A stretch of 64,000 bases of DNA from Janibacter limosus (GTDB lineage: Bacteria > Actinomycetota > Actinomycetes > Actinomycetales > Dermatophilaceae): assembly GCF_004295485.1 (NCBI RefSeq), contig NZ_CP036164.1:1612001-1676000 (forward strand), given 5' to 3'. Shown here piece after piece: positions 60,992 through 64,000 of the stretch. The notes beneath the pieces were generated by a model, which made no database searches, was not told the origin of the DNA, and worked only from the letters and a program-made list of their open reading frames with translations. A program made the position numbers and the translations under genes. The stretch's first letter is position 1. Each line of letters begins with the position of its first letter.

Positions 60992-61616
60992 GGCTGACTC
61001 GCTCGGTCGCCTGAGGAGGCCAGGGCTGGGTCGCCTGAGGCCTGGGTGGGTCGCCTGAGGCCCGAGTGGAGGTAAACACGCGGATGAATGATCCGCGAGT
61101 CGGCATCCACTCCCGGCGGCCGACTCCCGGGTGGAGGTAAACCCGCGGAGGAATGACCCGCGAGTCGACATCCACCCCCGGCGACCGGCTCCCGGGTGGG
61201 TCGCCCGAGACCCGAGTGGAGGTAAACACGCGGATGAAAGATCCGCGAGCCGGCATCCACCCCCAGCGACCGACTCCCGGGTGGAGGTAAACACGCGGGC
61301 GATTCGTCGGCGAGTCGACATCCACCCCGGGGCGAAGGGGGGATCCCCAGCCCCCCAGACCCGGGTGGAGGTAAACGCGCGGGCGATTCGTCGGCGAGTC
61401 GGCATCCACCCCCAGCGACCGACTCCCGGGTGGAGGTAAACACGCGGGCGAATCGTCGGCGAGTCGACATCCACCCCGGGGCGAAGGGGGGATCCCCGCG
61501 GCTCCTCCCCCGGTCGCCCTGGAGAGTTCATCCCCACCCCCCACACGTGCGGCCGATGCATCCACAGGCGGCAGGTGCACTTCGCTGCCGGTGCGCCACC
61601 CCCTTGGGATGGGGTC
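60992..61616. other. Gene-free repeat region between nadA and the orphan endonuclease-like gene
   Basis: No convincing gene. It holds a run of GGGTCGCC(T/C)GAG words (61010-61060, 61198-61212), six family B repeats (61066-61476), two nearly identical CGGGGCGAAGGGGGGATCCC segments (61328 and 61478) and, after 61510, a short unique promoter-size stretch. Several frames are open through the array on both strands, because the units lack stops in those frames; their composition does not look like protein. Confidence 0.7.
61066..61476. repeat. Family B palindromic repeat, six units
   Basis: Units of 45-47 bp begin near 61066, 61131, 61216, 61281, 61365 and 61430. Each starts GTGGAGGTAAAC, has a variable centre, and ends with CGAGTCGACATCCACC or CGGCATCCAC. 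The outer GTGGA/TCCAC and the inner CGCGG/CCGCG (units 1-3) pair, so each can fold into a hairpin. The centre alternates between ATGAATGAT-like (1-3) and CGATTCGTC-like (4-6). Related single copies occur at 62571 and 63301. Confidence 0.9.
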
Positions 61617-62549
61617 ATGGACGCGCGCATCCTCGGGATCCACGACACAGCAACGACGGCCGCCGCACCGTACGGTGGCGTCATCAGCCGCGCACGCCTG
61701 CGCGCGCTCGGCATCGACCGTGACGAGGTGCGCCTCCAGCTGCGTCAGCGCAGGTGGGTCGCGCACGGTCGGTGGACCATCGCGACGCACACCGGTGACC
61801 TGGGCGATCTGGCCCGGCGATGGCGTGCGGTGTGGGAGGTCGGCTCGGGCATCGCGGCAGTGGATGGCCCCACTGCCCTGCAGCATGCCGGTCTCGAGCG
61901 GTGGAGCGACGACGTGGTGCACGTCTCCGTCCTCCACACCGCCAGCATCACCCCGGTCGACGGCGTCGTCGTGCACAAGGTGCGCTCTCGCCCGTCATCA
62001 CTCCTGGCTCCCGGCGAGCTCCCGGTCGTCAGACCTGCACCGGCTGCCGTGCGTGCGGCCCACTGGGCCGTCTCCGACCGACAAGCGGCGCTCGTCCTCA
62101 TCATGCCGGTGCAGCAGGGGCTGTGCTCCGGCGCGCAGGTCCTCGAGGCCACCCGCCTCGTGCGGGGCCGGACCCGTCGAGCACTGATCGCTGGTGTGGC
62201 CTGCGACGTCGCCCTCGGCGTCCAGGCGTTGGGCGAGCTGGACTTCGCCGGGCTGTGCCGTCGCTACCGACTCCCGGAGCCAGCCCGTCAGGTCGTGCGC
62301 AACGGCCCGCGCGGACGCGTGTACCTCGACGTGAGGTGGGACTGCGGGCTCGTCGTCGAGATCGACGGCGCCGGCCACCGGTGGGGTCTCGCCGTCACGG
62401 ACGACAACCTCCGGCAGAACTCCGTGGCCCTCCACGGCGACACCGTCCTGCGCATCGACGCGCTCGGGCTGCGCATCGCCGAGGAACAGTTCATGGGCCA
62501 GGTCGTGGCCGCCCACACCCGTCTGTCCAGCCTGCGCCTCGCCGGGTGA
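61617..62549 (+). CDS. Orphan AbiEi-like / DUF559 endonuclease-like protein
   Basis: 310 residues. The N-terminal part (GGVISRARLRALGIDRDEVRLQLRQRRWVAHGRWTI) resembles the winged-helix domain of AbiEi-type antitoxins. The C-terminal part (RVYLDVRWDCGLVVEIDGAGHRW, then NSVALHGDTVLRIDALGLRIAEEQF) resembles the Vsr/DUF559 PD-(D/E)xK fold; the Asp and Glu of the active site are visible. Typical actinobacterial proteins of this kind are predicted nucleases or nuclease-derived regulators; the toxin partner of AbiEi is absent here. ATG at 61617, with GATGGGG upstream. It is bracketed by family B repeats. Confidence 0.75.
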   Translation: MDARILGIHDTATTAAAPYGGVISRARLRALGIDRDEVRLQLRQRRWVAHGRWTIATHTGDLGDLARRWRAVWEVGSGIAAVDGPTALQHAGLERWSDDVVHVSVLHTASITPVDGVVVHKVRSRPSSLLAPGELPVVRPAPAAVRAAHWAVSDRQAALVLIMPVQQGLCSGAQVLEATRLVRGRTRRALIAGVACDVALGVQALGELDFAGLCRRYRLPEPARQVVRNGPRGRVYLDVRWDCGLVVEIDGAGHRWGLAVTDDNLRQNSVALHGDTVLRIDALGLRIAEEQFMGQVVAAHTRLSSLRLAG

Positions 62550-62570
62550 CCCTGACCGCAGGCGGGCCGC

Positions 62571-62620
62571 GGGTGGATGCCGACCCGCCGACGATTCGTC
62601 CGCGCGCATACCTCCACCCG
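62571..62620. repeat. Family B repeat, single inverted unit
   Basis: Starts GGGTGGATGCCGAC, has CGACGATTCGTC in the centre, ends ACCTCCACCC. This is the reverse orientation of the units at 61066-61476. It lies between the endonuclease-like gene and the maleylpyruvate isomerase-family gene. Confidence 0.88.
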
Positions 62621-62633
62621 GCCGGGTGGTGGC

Positions 62634-63272
62634 TCAGGTCAGCCGGGCACGAAGTGCCGCGACACCCTCCCCGCTGACGCGGTCGAGGTGGACGGAGCGG
62701 CCCGACATCACCATGGCGAGGGCCTCGGCGCTGCCGGTGACGGGGCTCCCTTCGCCATGGGCCCACGCCACGTCCGTGGCCTCCCAGCGCAAGCCGTCGA
62801 GCAGGCCCTTCGCCGGGAGGAAGGACTCCCGGCCACGCGGCGAGACGATGATGTCCAGGGCCGCGCGCCAGTCCTCGAGCGGGACCGTAACGTCGAGGCC
62901 CTGCGGTTCGGCGAGGTCACGCAGGTGGATGCACGAGTCGGTGAAGGGCCCGGCGCGGCCGATGAACCAGGGCTTCGACCCGTCCGTCGCGCGGTGCCGC
63001 AGCTCGGCTGCGATCTCGGCGAGCGGCCGGTCTCCCAGCCGGACCGCATGCACGTCGCACGCGCGAGCCATCGATCGTTGCCGGGCGGCCGTGAGCAGGA
63101 AGCGCCACGACGGTACGTGGACCGGCTGCAGCTGGTGACCGGCGAGGGTGCGCACGTCCCAGTCCGAGCACAGGGTGGCGTCGTGGGCGTGGGCCTCACC
63201 GAGGTCGTCGAGGACGTCGGCGAAGAGTCGTCGGTTGGCAGCCGTCCGGGCGATGAGCCGTGCGTCGTCCAT
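62634..63272 (-). CDS. Maleylpyruvate isomerase-family mycothiol-dependent protein
   Basis: 212 residues. The N-terminal helical bundle with CSDWDVRTLAGHQLQP has the His typical of the DinB/MPI metal-binding fold used by mycothiol-dependent enzymes; later motifs SCIHLRDLAEPQGL and LRWEATDVAWAHGEGSPVTGSAEALAMVMSGR belong to the C-terminal domain of the family. Substrate unknown; detoxification is a common role. ATG at 63272; CAGGCT (63279-63284) lies 6 nt upstream. The frame continues upstream through a family B repeat (VNTLTNRRRVGFHPAG), which I leave out. Confidence 0.82.
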   Translation of the reverse strand: MDDARLIARTAANRRLFADVLDDLGEAHAHDATLCSDWDVRTLAGHQLQPVHVPSWRFLLTAARQRSMARACDVHAVRLGDRPLAEIAAELRHRATDGSKPWFIGRAGPFTDSCIHLRDLAEPQGLDVTVPLEDWRAALDIIVSPRGRESFLPAKGLLDGLRWEATDVAWAHGEGSPVTGSAEALAMVMSGRSVHLDRVSGEGVAALRARLT

Positions 63273-63300
63273 GACGCCAGCCTGCCGGGCCGACCCCGCC

Positions 63301-63350
63301 GGGTGGAAGCCAACCCGCCGACGATTCGTCAGCGTGTTGACCTCCACCCG
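63301..63350. repeat. Family B repeat, second single inverted unit
   Basis: GGGTGGAAGCCAAC, centre CGACGATTCGTC, end ACCTCCACCC; same orientation as the unit at 62571. It lies just upstream of the maleylpyruvate isomerase-family gene, so copies flank this gene on both sides. Confidence 0.85.
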
Positions 63351-63401
63351 GTGGCGGGAGGGTCGCGCGGGAGGGTCGTGCTGGAGGGTCGGGCGCCGCC
63401 C

Positions 63402-64000
63402 TCACTCCTCGGTGAGGAACTCCTGGAGCCCGGCGAGGTCGTCGGTGTTGATGTGGTCGACGCCGGCGTCGCGCAGCTCGCGCCAGAGGTTCTCGCGCGC
63501 GGGACCGGCGACGTCGTTGGTCGCCCAGAACCTCACTCGGTACCCGTCCGCGTGGGCCTGCTCGACGTAGGAGTGCAGCTTCTGCCGCTCCGCCGCGGGC
63601 ATCTCGCCGACGCCCTGCCAGGTGAAGAGCTTCGTCCAGTTCTCGCTGACGAGGGGCATCAGGTCAGCGTCGGTCCCGGAGCCGAGGTCGCTCGAGCGTC
63701 CGTCGTAGAAGGAGTAGCGGGTCGTCGCCGCCTCCATCTGCGCGCGAGGCCGGTTGCCGCTGATGACCGCCTCGACCGCGCGGTCCTTGACCTTGCCCTT
63801 GTGGACGCGCGTGAAGACCTGCTCGTGCTCCTCGAGCTCGTCCTCGATGGCCTGCCACGTGGTCGGCCCGTCGCTCTTGATGTCGATGAGCAGCTGGAAG
63901 TCACCGGTGTACCCGGGATATATCTGCTGCCCCCCGCGGGTGGCGATCTCGGAGAGCGGGTCGAGATAGGCCTCCTCGAGGGTGGGCGCGTCGGCGACCT
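63402..64000 (-). CDS. PI-PLC/glycerophosphodiester phosphodiesterase-family protein, C-terminal part (cut by window end)
   Basis: About 199 codons are inside the window and the frame stays open to the right edge, so the N-terminus is missing. Segments such as DFQLLIDIKSDG, RAVEAVISGNRPRAQM and the C-terminal YRVRFWATNDVAGPARENLWRELRDAGVDHINTDDL are typical of the TIM-barrel phosphodiesterases, including the AIM6-like subgroup. The catalytic His of the N-terminal barrel is outside the window, so activity cannot be judged. An internal ATG at 63735-63737 is not a likely start. Confidence 0.75.
   Translation of the reverse strand, partial: VADAPTLEEAYLDPLSEIATRGGQQIYPGYTGDFQLLIDIKSDGPTTWQAIEDELEEHEQVFTRVHKGKVKDRAVEAVISGNRPRAQMEAATTRYSFYDGRSSDLGSGTDADLMPLVSENWTKLFTWQGVGEMPAAERQKLHSYVEQAHADGYRVRFWATNDVAGPARENLWRELRDAGVDHINTDDLAGLQEFLTEE

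Noticed and set aside
61066..61476. CRISPR array
   Set aside because: Units are 45-47 bp and differ in their centres, the gaps between them are partly repeated rather than unique, and no cas genes are in the window.
59678..61714. A 678-residue open frame through the family B array
   Set aside because: It crosses nadA on the opposite strand and the repeats, has repetitive Arg/Ser-rich text with no family similarity, and is open because the units lack stops in that frame.

Overview
This is a high-GC chromosomal window from an actinobacterium. The clues are GTG starts, a qcrC-qcrA-qcrB and ctaC-ctaD-ctaF respiratory set with a diheme cytochrome c, SepH, a PASTA kinase, MacS/NarL-type signalling and an enzyme of a mycothiol-dependent family. 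Gene content and style suggest Micrococcales, perhaps Intrasporangiaceae; that placement is inference. It carries about 60 protein genes, two of them cut by the window ends. I recognised no rRNA, tRNA, CRISPR array or insertion sequence.

Layout. 1-17 kb: ferrochelatase (cut), sepH, tdk with a phosphodiesterase, DUF5998, a GNAT/acyl-CoA-synthetase fusion, topoisomerase IV genes parC and parE around an amino-acid permease, small membrane proteins, dinB and a methyltransferase. 17-22.5 kb: an NTF2-like gene flanked by a duplicated palindromic leader, then a DUF6504 - HEPN - dnaE2 operon behind a textbook LexA (SOS) box. 22.5-60 kb: a long conserved block whose order matches, as I recall it, M. 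tuberculosis Rv2173 to Rv2205c: polyprenyl synthase, Rv2175c-like regulator, PASTA kinase, class II DAHP synthase, acyltransferase, degenerate ArsA-like protein, SRPBCC proteins, FadD15-like ligase, exonuclease/UvrC-like protein, trpD, ctaE-qcrCAB, ctaF-D-C, PfkB (adenosine) kinase, ErpA and glycerate kinase. nadA follows. 61-64 kb: a repeat-rich accessory end with an orphan AbiEi/DUF559-type protein, a maleylpyruvate-isomerase-family protein and a cut phosphodiesterase.

Function. The bc1-aa3 genes (44.3-54.9 kb) form the terminal branch of aerobic respiration, split into two opposed operons around an MFS transporter, a metallopeptidase and an L,D-transpeptidase. Envelope and division functions (SepH, LysM transglycosylase, PASTA kinase, L,D-transpeptidase, acyltransferase, polyprenyl synthase) recur. 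DinB, DnaE2 and the SOS box form a DNA-damage mutagenesis theme.

Most unusual: two families of short palindromic repeats gather at gene ends (9.7, 21.6, 42.5 kb; and 61.0-63.3 kb). One of them is read as protein at the end of the HEPN gene. Two genes have short duplications that include their stop codon. Many first genes show a -10 hexamer exactly 6-7 nt before the start codon, pointing to widespread leaderless transcripts. Two enzyme-like proteins lack the expected catalytic residues: a NifS homologue without the PLP lysine and an ArsA homologue without its P-loop.
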